Shown here piece after piece: positions 8,885 through 17,268 of a DNA stretch of 64,000 nt. The stretch's first letter is position 1; the number at the start of each line of letters is the position of its first letter. The position numbers and the translations under genes were made by a program. A model generated the notes under the pieces. It did not search any database and was not told the DNA's origin. It worked only from the letters and a program-made list of their open reading frames with translations. The stretch comes from Actinacidiphila cocklensis (GTDB lineage Bacteria > Actinomycetota > Actinomycetes > Streptomycetales > Streptomycetaceae): positions 62,001 through 126,000 of the forward strand of contig NZ_CAJSLV010000092.1 in NCBI RefSeq assembly GCF_907177275.1, in the 5' to 3' direction.

Positions 8885-8896
8885 GTTGTTTACAAC
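8885..8896. promoter_or_regulatory. Possible repressor operator upstream of the GH54 gene
   Basis: GTTGT-TT-ACAAC is a near-palindrome inside an unusually AT-rich stretch (about 8820-8905) upstream of the minus-strand arabinofuranosidase gene and just beyond the 3' end of the VOC gene. Position and shape fit a LacI- or ROK-type operator, but no regulator gene is adjacent. This is inference only. Confidence 0.35.
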
Positions 8897-8929
8897 GTTG
8901 AATCAGGCCATGCCGCGGTGCGGTTGCCG

Positions 8930-9544
8930 TCACCGCGACGGCTTGTCCCATCCGAAGCCGTCGGGGTCGGTGAACGGTCCGCCGTCGCCGTTGATCGCCA
9001 GCCGGTGCGAGCCGGTGCCGTCGGAGTTGACGCCTGCGTCCTTGGCCAGCGCGCGGCGGCCGTACAGCGCCAGCTTCACCGGGCTTGAGGCCATGTCGAA
9101 CTCGGTGTACTTGCGGGCGAAGCTGCGGCCCACCGCCAGGCCGTGCTCGACGTAGAAGCGCTTGCTGGCGACCATGTCCTCCACCCCGAGCAGCAGCACG
9201 AGCTGGTCGAACGTCCCGGTGTCGGGGCCGGTGTCCTTCTTCGCCGAGGTCGCGAGCTTCCACAGCGCCCCGTCGGGTGCCTGGACGACGCCGCCCCAGC
9301 CCCACAGCGACTTGTGGACCGGCTTGACCGCGGTGGCGCCGGCCTTGACCGCGGCGTCGAAGAAGCTGTTGACGGTGGCCGGCTGGGACACCGTCAGCGA
9401 CAGCGTGAAGCCGCGGAAGCCGGTGGACGGCTCCTCGGCGGCCCGCACCTGGACCTGGGTGTCCAGCCGGAAGGCGTCGGTGTAGAAGTCGGCGGCGGCG
9501 GCGGGGTCGGCCGCCTCAAGGGTGACTGATGCGATGGAGGTCAT
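8930..9544 (-). CDS. VOC (glyoxalase/bleomycin-resistance) family protein
   Basis: A 204-residue cytoplasmic protein with two vicinal-oxygen-chelate modules: about 1-100 (ITLEAADPAAAADFYTD-like opening, ending PDGALWKLA) and about 115-200 (QLVLLLGVEDMVASKRFY, ending FTDPDGFGW). Members bind metals and act as lyases, dioxygenases or drug-binding proteins; nothing here defines the substrate. The second module ends directly after DPDGFGW, as is usual. It is preceded by an ATG at 9544. Confidence 0.85.
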   Translation of the reverse strand: MTSIASVTLEAADPAAAADFYTDAFRLDTQVQVRAAEEPSTGFRGFTLSLTVSQPATVNSFFDAAVKAGATAVKPVHKSLWGWGGVVQAPDGALWKLATSAKKDTGPDTGTFDQLVLLLGVEDMVASKRFYVEHGLAVGRSFARKYTEFDMASSPVKLALYGRRALAKDAGVNSDGTGSHRLAINGDGGPFTDPDGFGWDKPSR

Positions 9545-9637
9545 GACTCGAAGCTAAGCGCCGGGCACCGGCCTGCGCTTCTCGAAAGCTGACCGGTACG
9601 GACGTCCGGGCGGCACGCGGCCGGGCCCGCCGGGTGC

Positions 9638-10225
9638 TCACGCCCGGCGGCCGTGCCGCAGGCAGGAGACGACGACCACCACCGGCCACAGCGACTGCAC
9701 GATCGTCACGACGCGCTCGGCCACACCGGCGGCCCCGTGCATCTGCAGCTCGACCAGGAACCACGCGGCGCCCAGCACCATCATCCCGGTCGCCGCGAGC
9801 GACGGCACGGGCCGCAGCCCCCAGGGCGCGGGCGGTTGCCGGTAGGAGGCCAGCACCGGCCACAGCGCCAGCAGCGTGAAGCCGACCGCGACCACCGAGC
9901 CGTGCGAGAAGGAGCCCCCGGACTTCGGCGCGGGGAACAGTGCGAGCACCATGGCCGACAGCCCGCCGGCGCCCAGCGCCAGCCGCCCGGCGAGCGCGGC
10001 CGCGCGCAGTCCGAAGGCGGTCGCCAGATGGCACGCGCCCAGCGCGACCAGCATCACCGTCAGGGTCCAGTAGCCGGAAGGGTTGCCCGCCGCCAGGACG
10101 CTGATCGTCTGCCTGACGGGGTTGTAGGTGGGTCCCTCCAGCACCGTCGCTGTCGTCGAACCGCCGATCAGCAGGACCGGAGCACACCCGGACGAGACCA
10201 CGGCCCACCACGTCACATATCCCAT
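9638..10225 (-). CDS. DUF998-like integral membrane protein
   Basis: A 195-residue polytopic membrane protein of the DUF998 type. It starts MGYVTWWAVVSSGCAPVLL, has a conserved NPVRQTIS-like segment after the first helix, and about six hydrophobic helices. The start at 10225 is preferred over one 42 bases upstream because it begins directly at the first membrane helix. It is divergent from the ABC-2-like gene at 10392. A TetR-type operator motif occurs in the shared intergenic region, so both may answer to the TetR protein encoded at 11401-12012. Function unknown. Confidence 0.8.
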   Translation of the reverse strand: MGYVTWWAVVSSGCAPVLLIGGSTTATVLEGPTYNPVRQTISVLAAGNPSGYWTLTVMLVALGACHLATAFGLRAAALAGRLALGAGGLSAMVLALFPAPKSGGSFSHGSVVAVGFTLLALWPVLASYRQPPAPWGLRPVPSLAATGMMVLGAAWFLVELQMHGAAGVAERVVTIVQSLWPVVVVVSCLRHGRRA

Positions 10226-10306
10226 CGAGCCACGGTAAAACGGACATGCGCCCGCTCTCCTGTGCACACGCGGGACGGCCAGGAACGCCGCTGGATGTAT
10301 CAGAAA

Positions 10307-10318
10307 ACGAACATTCGT
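10307..10318. promoter_or_regulatory. TetR-type operator, site 1
   Basis: ACGAACATTCGT matches an inverted repeat at 5 of 6 positions per arm and lies in the divergent region between the DUF998-like gene and the ABC-2-like gene. The block GAACATTCGTYTT is also found, inverted, in front of the tetR gene at 12026-12037, which suggests binding of that TetR protein here. Confidence 0.6.
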
Positions 10319-10362
10319 CTTGACTGTCGGGTGATGCGAGGCCTACGCTCATCCTGAAAGAA

Positions 10363-10374
10363 GAATGATCATTC
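10363..10374. promoter_or_regulatory. TetR-type operator, site 2
   Basis: GAATGATCATTC is a perfect 12-bp palindrome just upstream of the GTG start at 10392. Its right arm CATTCGCTTT resembles CATTCGTCTT and CATTCGTTTT in the two other sites. It overlaps a possible upstream ATG (10365), so binding would also block the ribosome-binding region. Confidence 0.55.
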
Positions 10375-10391
10375 GCTTTGGGAGCGTGATC

Positions 10392-11459
10392 GTGAGGAAC
10401 CCGCTGGCCGTCGTGCCGTGGCGCCAGGCCGTCGTCACCGTCGTGGGGCTGCCGCTGGTGGTCACGCTCGCCGTGCTGGCCTACGCGTGGCCGGCGGCGC
10501 GGATCGCGCCCCGCCACGTGCCGGTGGGGGTCGTCGGCACGGCCGCGGCCGCCCGCGGCGCCGCCGAAGGACTCCATCGCGGGGCGCCCGGCGGCTTCGA
10601 CGTCCACCGCTACCCCGACCAGGCCGCCGCCCGGTCGGCGATCGAGCACCGCGACGTCTACGGCGCCTTCGTCGTCGGCCCCGGCGGCGTCACGGTGCTG
10701 CAGGCCAGCGCGGCGGGGCCTTCGGTGGCCCAGCTGCTCGACGCCTCGGGAAGCCGGCTCGCCGCGTCCGCCGCGGCCCCCGCCGCGGTGCGGACGGTCG
10801 ACGTCGTCCCGGTCTCCGCGCACGACCCGCGCGGCCTGGTCTTCAGCTCCGCGCTGCTGCCGCTGACCATCTGCGGCGTCCTGGTCGCCCTGGTCGTCAC
10901 CATGTCGGGCGCCGTCATGCCGGGCCGGCGCCGGCTGGTGGCCCTGGTCACCGCGTCCGCCGCCGGCGGCCTGGCCGCCCTGCTGGTCGCCCAGGGCTTC
11001 CTGGGCGCGCTGCCGCACGAGCACGCGGCCACCTGGGCGGGCCTCGCCCTCACCGTGCTGGCCGTGGCCGCGCCCACCGCGGGCCTGGTCACCCTCGTCG
11101 GCCGCGCCGGGCTCGGGATGGGCGCGGTGCTGATGGTCTTCGTGGGCAACCCCTTCTCCGGCAGCACCTCGGCGCCCGAGCTGCTGCCCACCGCGGTGGG
11201 CGACATCGGCCGCTGGCTGCCGCCGGGCGCGGGCGCCAACCTGCTGCGCGGCACCGCCTACTTCGGCGGCAGCGGCTCGGCGGGCCCGCTCGCCGTCCTC
11301 GCCGTATGGATCGTGCTCGGCCTCGCCGCCGTCGCCTCGGGGCGGCCGAGCCCCGCCGACCTGGGCGACCACCTCGTCGCCGAGGGCGGGGGCCAGGCGC
11401 TCAGCCGTGCGTCGCTGACCGTGGTGCCCGCGTCAGAAGCCCGCGTACGCCGGCTGTGA
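10392..11459 (+). CDS. ABC-2-type / YhgE-Pip-like membrane protein
   Basis: A 355-residue membrane protein. One N-terminal helix (VTVVGLPLVVTLAVLAYAW) is followed by an extracytoplasmic domain of about 130 residues with the sequence AARSAIEHRDVYGAFVV typical of YhgE/Pip-like and ABC-2 permeases, then about five C-terminal helices. No ATPase is encoded nearby. GTG at 10392 has GGGAG 7 bases upstream; an ATG at 10365 is possible but lies inside an operator palindrome. Its 3' end overlaps the convergent tetR by 59 bases. Likely a membrane transport or envelope protein repressed by TetR; the substrate is unknown. Confidence 0.8.
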   Translation: MRNPLAVVPWRQAVVTVVGLPLVVTLAVLAYAWPAARIAPRHVPVGVVGTAAAARGAAEGLHRGAPGGFDVHRYPDQAAARSAIEHRDVYGAFVVGPGGVTVLQASAAGPSVAQLLDASGSRLAASAAAPAAVRTVDVVPVSAHDPRGLVFSSALLPLTICGVLVALVVTMSGAVMPGRRRLVALVTASAAGGLAALLVAQGFLGALPHEHAATWAGLALTVLAVAAPTAGLVTLVGRAGLGMGAVLMVFVGNPFSGSTSAPELLPTAVGDIGRWLPPGAGANLLRGTAYFGGSGSAGPLAVLAVWIVLGLAAVASGRPSPADLGDHLVAEGGGQALSRASLTVVPASEARVRRL

Positions 11460-12012
11460 TCTGCTGGTGGGCGGCCAGGCCCATGGTGTTCCACTGGATG
11501 ATCCACCCCTGGATCAGCGCGACCAGGACCCGGGCGGTGTCGCCGGGGTCGAGGCCGGGGGCGAGGACGCCCGCCGCCTGGTAGCGCCGGCACATCTCGG
11601 CCAGCCGCTGCTGGATGTCGCCCAGCGTGCCGGCGACGGCCCCGGCGATCCGGGGGTCGCGCATCATCTCCGACCACACCTGCGGCGCCATCGGCGCGGG
11701 CGCGGAACCGCCCAGCGCCGTGAGGTCCTCCATGAGCTCCGGCAGCAGCTCCTCGGGCGGCGGGAGGTCCGGTGCCCGCAGGTGGGCGTCCAGGATCTCG
11801 ACCAGCTGGCGCATGGAGGTCTCGGCGATGGCGGTGATCAGCGCTTCCTTGCCCGGGAAGTAGCGGTAGACCGCGCCGGCCGACAGCCCGGCCTCGGCGA
11901 AGACGTCCGGCATGGACGTCTTGTGGAAGCCGTTGCGCGCGAAGCAGACCCAGGCGGCGTCGAGGATCTGGCGGCGGCGGGCTTCGCGGTGCTCTTCACT
12001 GACCTTGGGCAT
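11401..12012 (-). CDS. TetR/AcrR family transcriptional regulator
   Basis: A 203-residue repressor. The N-terminal HTH is complete: RRRQILDAAWVCFARNGFHK, then TSMPDVFAEAGLSAGAVYRYF, the consensus TetR recognition helix. The C-terminal ligand domain is helical (about 60-195). The start at 12012 places the HTH at the usual distance from the N-terminus, although the frame is open further upstream. An operator-like motif directly upstream (12026-12037), repeated in front of the neighbouring membrane-protein genes, indicates autoregulation and control of a small efflux-like locus. Confidence 0.93.
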   Translation of the reverse strand: MPKVSEEHREARRRQILDAAWVCFARNGFHKTSMPDVFAEAGLSAGAVYRYFPGKEALITAIAETSMRQLVEILDAHLRAPDLPPPEELLPELMEDLTALGGSAPAPMAPQVWSEMMRDPRIAGAVAGTLGDIQQRLAEMCRRYQAAGVLAPGLDPGDTARVLVALIQGWIIQWNTMGLAAHQQITAGVRGLLTRAPRSATHG

Positions 12013-12025
12013 GGTCCATCGTAAA

Positions 12026-12037
12026 ACGAATGTTCTT
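12026..12037. promoter_or_regulatory. TetR-type operator, site 3 (autoregulation)
   Basis: ACGAATGTTCTT lies 14 bases upstream of the tetR start. Read on the minus strand it is AAGAACATTCGTTTT, sharing GAACATTCGT with site 1 at 10307. It probably overlaps the tetR promoter. Confidence 0.6.
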
Positions 12038-12136
12038 GCGCGTGGGTCCTTGCGGGTCCCGTGCAGGGCAAGGCCCGCGAGGCGGTGGCCGCCGCGTCCT
12101 GCGGGGCGCGGCCGGGGGCGATTGTAGGGTGACCGC

Positions 12137-13318
12137 ATGCCGGATGCCGCGCCACGCCCCGAGCCGTTCACCGTGCGGGCCGCCCCGGCGGACGTCGACG
12201 ACCTCCGCGCACGGGTACGGGCGACGCGCTGGCCGGACGAGCCCGCGGACGCCGGGTGGTCGCTCGGCACCGACCTCGGCTACCTCAAGGAGCTGGCCGC
12301 CTACTGGGCCGACGGCTTCGACTGGCCCGCGCAGGAGGCGGCACTGGCCCGCTTCCCGCGCTTCCGGGCCGAACTGGGCGGCCTGGGCATCCACTTCGCG
12401 CACGTGCGGGCGGCCGCACCGGCCGGCACCGCCCTGCCGCTGGTCCTCAGCCACGGCTGGCCCGACTCCTTCTGGCGCTACTCCAAGGTCATCCCGCTGC
12501 TGACCGACCCCGGCGCGCACGGCGCCGACCCGGCCGACGCCTTCGACGTGGTCGTGCCCGACATGCCGGGCTACGGCTACTCCGACGCCCCGGCCGGGCC
12601 GCCGCTGAACTCCGTCGCGGTGGCGGGCCTGTGGGCCGAGCTGATGGACGTGCTCGGCTACCGGCGGTTCTGCGCGGCAGGCGGCGACATCGGCAGCCAC
12701 GTCAGCCGCTACCTGGCGCTCGACCACCCCGACCGGGTGGTGGCCGTCCACCGCACCGACGCGGGCGTGCCCTACTTCGACGGCGACCAGGCGGCGCTGG
12801 CGCCCGAGGAGCGCGACTGGCTGGCGAGCGCCGCGGCCTGGGGAGCGGCCGAGGGCGGCTACGCGGCCATGCACCGCACCAAGCCGCAGACCGCCGCCGT
12901 CGGCCTGAACGACTCGCCGGCCGGGCTGGCCGCGTGGATCGTGGAGAAGCTCAGGGCGTGGAGCGACTGCGACGGCGACATCGAGCGCAGCTACACCAAG
13001 GACGAGATCCTCACCAACGTCACGCTCTACTGGCTGACCGGCACGATCGCCTCCTCGATGCGCATGTACCGCGCCAACGCGGCGATCCCGCCCGCCCAGC
13101 TGGCCCGCCGGGTCGAGGTGCCCTCCGGCTTCTCGCTCTTCCCCGGCGACATCGTCCGCCCGCCGCGGGCCTGGCTGGAGCGCACGGCGAACACCGTCTA
13201 CGTGGCGGAGCCCGCGCGCGGCGGCCACTTCGCGGCGTTCGAGGAGCCGGAGCTCTACGCGGCCGAACTGCGCGCGTTCTTCCGGCCCTTCCGCAGCCCG
13301 TCCCCCGCGGCGGGCTGA
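12137..13318 (+). CDS. Epoxide hydrolase (EHN + alpha/beta hydrolase)
   Basis: A 393-residue soluble epoxide hydrolase, which opens epoxides to diols through an Asp-ester intermediate. The N-terminal EHN domain (about 8-110, with LRARVRATRWP) is followed by the hydrolase core. The oxyanion motif HGWP is at 106-109, the nucleophile Asp184 is in AGGDIGSHVS, and the catalytic His lies in GGHFAAFEEPE near the C-terminus. The cap region contains SMRMYRAN, where a ring-opening Tyr is expected. The gene diverges from tetR with about 120 bases between, so the TetR site could affect it too. Confidence 0.93.
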   Translation: MPDAAPRPEPFTVRAAPADVDDLRARVRATRWPDEPADAGWSLGTDLGYLKELAAYWADGFDWPAQEAALARFPRFRAELGGLGIHFAHVRAAAPAGTALPLVLSHGWPDSFWRYSKVIPLLTDPGAHGADPADAFDVVVPDMPGYGYSDAPAGPPLNSVAVAGLWAELMDVLGYRRFCAAGGDIGSHVSRYLALDHPDRVVAVHRTDAGVPYFDGDQAALAPEERDWLASAAAWGAAEGGYAAMHRTKPQTAAVGLNDSPAGLAAWIVEKLRAWSDCDGDIERSYTKDEILTNVTLYWLTGTIASSMRMYRANAAIPPAQLARRVEVPSGFSLFPGDIVRPPRAWLERTANTVYVAEPARGGHFAAFEEPELYAAELRAFFRPFRSPSPAAG

Positions 13319-13519
13319 CGCCGCTTCGGCGCCGCCGGGCGCCTTCGGGGGCGGTGCGCGGCCGGTAGCGGCCGCCGACCTTCGACATTCACCGCACGGC
13401 CATCGGCCGGACGGCGGCCGGGGGCCGTGCAGGCACCGGGTGCGGGCATCAATGGGCGCGGGTTCCCCCCTGCGGTTTCCGGCCACCTCTGCTCCGGCAC
13501 ACGGGAGTTGTGATCTGTC

Positions 13520-14257
13520 ATGCCCATGCCTCTTTCTGTTCGCTCGTACGTCACCTCGATCGCCGCCACGCGGGAGGAGGTCCGGGCCGCCCAGCGCCTG
13601 CGGTACCAGGTCTTCGCCGAGGAGAAGGGCGCCGTCCTGCACACCCCGCTGCCCGGCCACGACATCGACGACTTCGACGCCCACGTCGACCACCTGATCG
13701 TCAGCGAGCGCACCACGGGCGAGGTCGTGGGCACCTACCGGCTGCTGCCGCCCGGCCGCTGCGCGCGGCTGTACTCCGACGGCGAGTTCGACCTCGCCGC
13801 GCTCGACGGCCTGCGCGACTCGCTGGTCGAGACCGGCCGGGCGTGCGTGCACCCCGACCACCGGGACGGCACCGTCATCAACCTGATGTGGTCGGGCCTG
13901 GCCCGCTACGTGCTGCTCTCCGGCCACCGCTACCTCGCCGGCTGCGCCTCCGTCCCGCTCGGCGACGGGGGCCTGGCCGCCGCCAACGCGGCCCTGCTGG
14001 GCAGCACGAGATACGCCTGCCCGCCGGAGTTCCGGGTCCGGCCCCGCGAGCCCTGGACCGGCGGGCAGCCGCTGCCCGCCGCCCCCAGCCCCGCCCTGCT
14101 GCCGCCGCTGCTGCGCGGCTACCTGCGGGTCGGCGCCTGGATGTGCGGGGCGCCCGCGCACGACCGGGACTTCGGCGACGCCGACTTCTTCGTCCTGCTC
14201 GACCTGGAGCGGATGAACGAGCGCTACCGGCGCTACTACCTCGGCGAGGACCGGTGA
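13520..14257 (+). CDS. olsB: Ornithine N-acyltransferase-like protein (OlsB-type GNAT)
   Basis: A 245-residue GNAT-fold acyltransferase of the hemolysin/OlsB group, which moves a 3-hydroxyacyl chain from acyl-ACP to ornithine to give lyso-ornithine lipid. Visible features are AAQRLRYQVFAEEKGA near the N-terminus, the DDFDAHVDHLIV and GTYRLL segments, the family block LVETGRACVHPDHRDG, and the C-terminal DFGDADFFVLLDL. Its stop codon overlaps the GTG start of an OlsA-like acyltransferase (GTGA), the gene pair expected for ornithine-lipid synthesis. The pairing is the strongest support for the symbol. ATG at 13526 is an alternative start. Confidence 0.85.
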   Translation: MPMPLSVRSYVTSIAATREEVRAAQRLRYQVFAEEKGAVLHTPLPGHDIDDFDAHVDHLIVSERTTGEVVGTYRLLPPGRCARLYSDGEFDLAALDGLRDSLVETGRACVHPDHRDGTVINLMWSGLARYVLLSGHRYLAGCASVPLGDGGLAAANAALLGSTRYACPPEFRVRPREPWTGGQPLPAAPSPALLPPLLRGYLRVGAWMCGAPAHDRDFGDADFFVLLDLERMNERYRRYYLGEDR

Positions 14258-15075
14258 ACGCCGGCCCCTGGGCCGCGGTGTCGCCCTGCTCGGCGGCCTG
14301 CCTCGGCGGCCACCCGCGCAAGGCGCCGCCGCTGGTGACGCTGCGGCGCTGCACCGCCTTCGGCGCGCACCTGGCGGGGGCGGTGGCGGCCGGCCGGCGG
14401 CTCGGGTCGGGGGAGGAGGTGCGGCGCAGGGCCGGCGGGCTGCTGGCCGACCTCGGCATAGGCCTCGACGGCGGCAGGGGCGGGCTCGCGGTGGCGGGCG
14501 TGCCCACCGGCACCCTCGTGGTGGCCAACCACATCTCGTGGCTCGACGTCCTCGCGCTGCTCGCGGTGCAGCCGGCCACCCTGCTCGCCAAGCGCGAGGT
14601 GGGCCGGTGGCCGCTGGTGGGCACGCTGGTGCGGCGGGCCGGGACCCGCTTCATCGACCGCGACGGCCTGCGCGGCCTGCCGGCGACGGTGCGGGAACTG
14701 GCCGCGCTGCTGCGCTCGGGTGAGTCGGTGGTGGTCTTCCCCGAGGGCACGACCTGGTGCTCGGCGCCGGGCGGCCCCTTCCGCCGGGCCACCTTCCAGG
14801 CGGCGCTGGACGCGGGCGCCCCGGTGCGCCCGGTCACCCTCGCCTACACCCGCAACGGCGCCCCGACCACGCTGCCCGCCTACGTCGGCGAGGGCACCTT
14901 CGCCGGTTCGCTGCGCCGGGTCGCCACTGCCCGCGGCCTGACCGTCCACGTGACCGCGCACCCCGCACTCCACCCCGCGGGCCACGACCGCCGCACGCTC
15001 GCGGCCCTCGCCCGGGCCGCGGTCTTCCCGCAGCCGCCCGCTGAGGTGCATCCGCAACTCGGGCACCGGCGCTAG
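14254..15075 (+). CDS. olsA: Lyso-ornithine lipid O-acyltransferase (OlsA / PlsC-like)
   Basis: A 273-residue 1-acylglycerol-3-phosphate acyltransferase (PlsC) family enzyme that would add the second fatty acyl chain to lyso-ornithine lipid, or to lysophosphatidate. The catalytic NHxxxxD box is NHISWLD (N92, H93, D98) and the substrate box FPEGT is at 162-166. A hydrophobic region precedes the active site, as is usual for membrane-bound members. The GTG start overlaps the olsB stop (GTGA), so the two are translationally coupled. The gene ends 8 bases before the remnant of a convergent TetR gene. Confidence 0.88.
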   Translation: MNAGPWAAVSPCSAACLGGHPRKAPPLVTLRRCTAFGAHLAGAVAAGRRLGSGEEVRRRAGGLLADLGIGLDGGRGGLAVAGVPTGTLVVANHISWLDVLALLAVQPATLLAKREVGRWPLVGTLVRRAGTRFIDRDGLRGLPATVRELAALLRSGESVVVFPEGTTWCSAPGGPFRRATFQAALDAGAPVRPVTLAYTRNGAPTTLPAYVGEGTFAGSLRRVATARGLTVHVTAHPALHPAGHDRRTLAALARAAVFPQPPAEVHPQLGHRR

Positions 15076-15082
15076 GGCGTGC

Positions 15083-15331
15083 TCACCGGGTGGCGGCCGT
15101 GCCCTTGTGCAGGAGGCCGTCGACGCCGTGCAGGAACGTCTCGGTGACCAGTGCGGGGTCGAAGAGGCAGCCGGATGCCATGGCGCCGTCCCGGAGCATG
15201 ACGTAGTGGCGGCCCGCCGCCTCGGCGGGCGTGCAGCCGGCCTGCGCCAGCAACTGCGTGGCGGTCTCCAGGAACCACTGCCGGTGGGCCAGTACGGCCT
15301 GGTGGATCGGGTGCGCCGCGTCGGGGTACTC
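15083..15331 (-). pseudogene. TetR regulator, C-terminal remnant
   Basis: About 82 residues ending at a TGA (15083-15085) look like the ligand-binding end of a TetR/AcrR protein: HRQWFLETATQLLAQAGCTP, then GRHYVMLRDGAMASG and FLHGVDGLLHK. The similarity stops abruptly near 15331, so the helix-turn-helix and promoter are gone. It abuts, head to head, the surviving tail of a membrane-protein gene on the other strand. Confidence 0.75.
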
Positions 15332-15644
15332 GGCCGCCGCGTTCATCCTGCTCGCCGCCGGGTTCTCCGGCACTCCGGCCGTCCTGCGCGTGTGGGGCGC
15401 CTGGGCGATCACCGCGGGGCTCGTCCAGCTGGTCGTGGGGGTCCTGCGGCGCGGCATGGGAGGCCAGTGGCCGATGATCGCCAGCGGTGCCATCTCCACG
15501 CTCGCCGGAGCCTCCTTCGTCGCGCAGGCCGGCAAGGACGACGCCTCCCTGCGGACCCTGGCCGGCTACGCCTTCCTCGGCGGGGTCTTCTTCCTCCTCT
15601 CCGCACTGCGCCTGGGCCGGGCCGGCGGCACCGCGCGTCCGTGA
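15330..15644 (+). pseudogene. DUF308-like membrane protein, C-terminal remnant
   Basis: From about 15330 the plus strand reads as membrane helices (FILLAAGFSGTPAVLRVWGA, LVQLVVGVLRRG, PMIASGAISTLAGASF, FLGGVFFLLSALRL). This fits the C-terminal half of a DUF308/HdeD-type protein. The N-terminal part, start codon and promoter are absent. Upstream in-frame starts (15231) lie inside the antisense TetR remnant and give unlikely protein, so I treat this as a broken gene. Confidence 0.7.
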
Positions 15645-15733
15645 ACGGCGGTTCGACGCCCCCGCGAACCTCGCGGTCACCGCCGCCTGGCTGCGTACGG
15701 TCCTGGGCTGGGCCCGGCGCCGTCCGGCCGGCG

Positions 15734-16873
15734 TCAGCCGATCCTGACGACCTGGCCCGCGGTCGAGTACGCCGGGTCGCCGAAGGGCCACAGCGACGAG
15801 TAGTTGCTGACGTAGATCGAGCCGTCACGTCCGGCCAGGAAGCCCGCGGGCGCGAACAGCTTGTCCCCGCCCAGGGCGGTGCGCCTGCCGTCCCTGCCGA
15901 TCTGGATGACCGCGCCGGTGGGCGGGACGTCCTGGGACGGGAAACCGGTGGTGTCGAACTCGGTGACGTAGAAGTCGCCGTTGGCGCCGAAGCCGCAGCC
16001 GTTGACGGCGCTGAAGCCGCTCTGCCACACCGTCAGGGCGCCGGTGCGCGGAGCGTAGCGGTAGATGTTCGCGTCGGTGGCCGTGCCGCCGAACCCGGTC
16101 AGCTCGCCGATGTAGACGGCGCCGTCAGGGCCGATGTCGAGGCAGGTGGGAACGGAGTTCGCGCCGCCCGGGGTGTTGGGCACCAGCGCGAGCACCCGCA
16201 CGTTGCCGTTGCTGTCGATCGAGTCCAGCGTGTTCGAGCCCCCGTCGATCACGTAGAAGCCGCCGCGCGGGTTCGCCGCCAGGGCGTAGGGGTTGCCGTC
16301 GTGGTCCGGCGCCCACTGGTAGTCGACGTCGCCGGGGTTGGCGATCACCTTCGGGGTCCCGCCGGTGACGTCGAGCAGCGCGCCGTACTGCGTCGTGAGC
16401 GTCGCGCTCAGCGCGGGTGTCAGGCCGGGCAGGCCGGCGGGGACGAACTCCGGTGACGCGGGCTCCAGCGCGTACAGGTGCCCGTCGACGTACTCCAGGT
16501 CGTCGGGGCCGACCATCTCGCCGCCGTTGAGCAGCGAGGCGAGGCCGGTGCGGATCCGCACCGGGGTGCCGGACGAGACGTCCGCGATCGAGCCGGTCAG
16601 GCCGAAGCAGTTCACCCCCGCCGGGTTGGTGGTGTCGCACAGCGAGGGGATGGTGCCCGCCTCGCCGACCAGCAGGTGGCCGTGCGGCCCCCAGACCAGA
16701 CCGCGCGGGCCGTTCAGCCCGCTCGCCACGACATTGACCGGTGCGTTGCTGCTGAGTTCCGCCGGACGGGTGGCCGCCTGCGCCACCGGTCCCGACGGTC
16801 CGGCGCTCAGGCCGGCGAGTGCCGCGGCCGCTGCTGTGGCCACGAGTGTCCGACGTACTGCGAGAGGTCGCAT
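15734..16873 (-). CDS. Secreted ScyD/ScyE-family beta-propeller protein
   Basis: A 379-residue exported protein. The signal peptide starts RPLAVRRTLVATAAAAAL and ends near AQA. The rest has NHL/SMP-30-like propeller blades: VASGLNGPRGLVWGPHGHLL, GPDDLEYVDGHLYALE, PRGGFYVIDGGSNTL, LDIGPDGAVYIGELTG and GFLAGRDGSIYVSNYSS. This pattern is that of the ScyD/ScyE family, named from cyanobacterial scytonemin clusters but common and uncharacterised in Streptomyces. ATG at 16873 is chosen because the signal peptide follows directly. No catalytic residues can be assigned. Confidence 0.85.
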   Translation of the reverse strand: MRPLAVRRTLVATAAAAALAGLSAGPSGPVAQAATRPAELSSNAPVNVVASGLNGPRGLVWGPHGHLLVGEAGTIPSLCDTTNPAGVNCFGLTGSIADVSSGTPVRIRTGLASLLNGGEMVGPDDLEYVDGHLYALEPASPEFVPAGLPGLTPALSATLTTQYGALLDVTGGTPKVIANPGDVDYQWAPDHDGNPYALAANPRGGFYVIDGGSNTLDSIDSNGNVRVLALVPNTPGGANSVPTCLDIGPDGAVYIGELTGFGGTATDANIYRYAPRTGALTVWQSGFSAVNGCGFGANGDFYVTEFDTTGFPSQDVPPTGAVIQIGRDGRRTALGGDKLFAPAGFLAGRDGSIYVSNYSSLWPFGDPAYSTAGQVVRIG

Positions 16874-17268
16874 CCGCGCCTCATCTCCTCCCCTGAGAGT
16901 GAGCACGCGGGGTCGTGCGCAGACGCCTCGGTGAGATGCCGGCCGCCTGTGCCCCCGCCCGCGGCTCACGGTAGGGCCGGTCGTGACACCGCTGCCGGAC
17001 ACCGCAATGCCCCCCTGCCGCGGGTCACACCAGCCGGGTGACAGGCAGGAGCATTGCCGACCCGACTTGCCCGCCCGCTGGTTTCGGCTTGTTGTCCGCT
17101 CGGAAGCACGGGTGGGCCGGACGGGACGTCAGAGGAGGGTGGTACAACCCCGCCGACCTGGGCGCCGTTCCCGGCGCCGCACCGGGCGCCACCTTCGGGT
17201 ATGTCCCAGTTGCGACGAAATCGAACGAATGCCAGCCTGAAGGCCTCCCCAAGAGAAGGAGTGGTCTC
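16874..17268. other. Intergenic region upstream of the peptide operon
   Basis: About 395 bases between the divergent ScyD/ScyE-like gene and the 62-residue peptide gene. An open frame from 17038 runs in phase into the peptide, but its upstream part has no Shine-Dalgarno sequence and atypical composition, so I read this as promoter and 5' leader. I see no convincing -35/-10 pair and no RNA gene. Confidence 0.5.

Noticed and set aside
17038..17268. Possible 77-residue N-terminal extension of the 62-residue peptide
   Set aside because: No Shine-Dalgarno sequence before 17038 and irregular composition, while AGAAGGAG is ideally placed for 17269.
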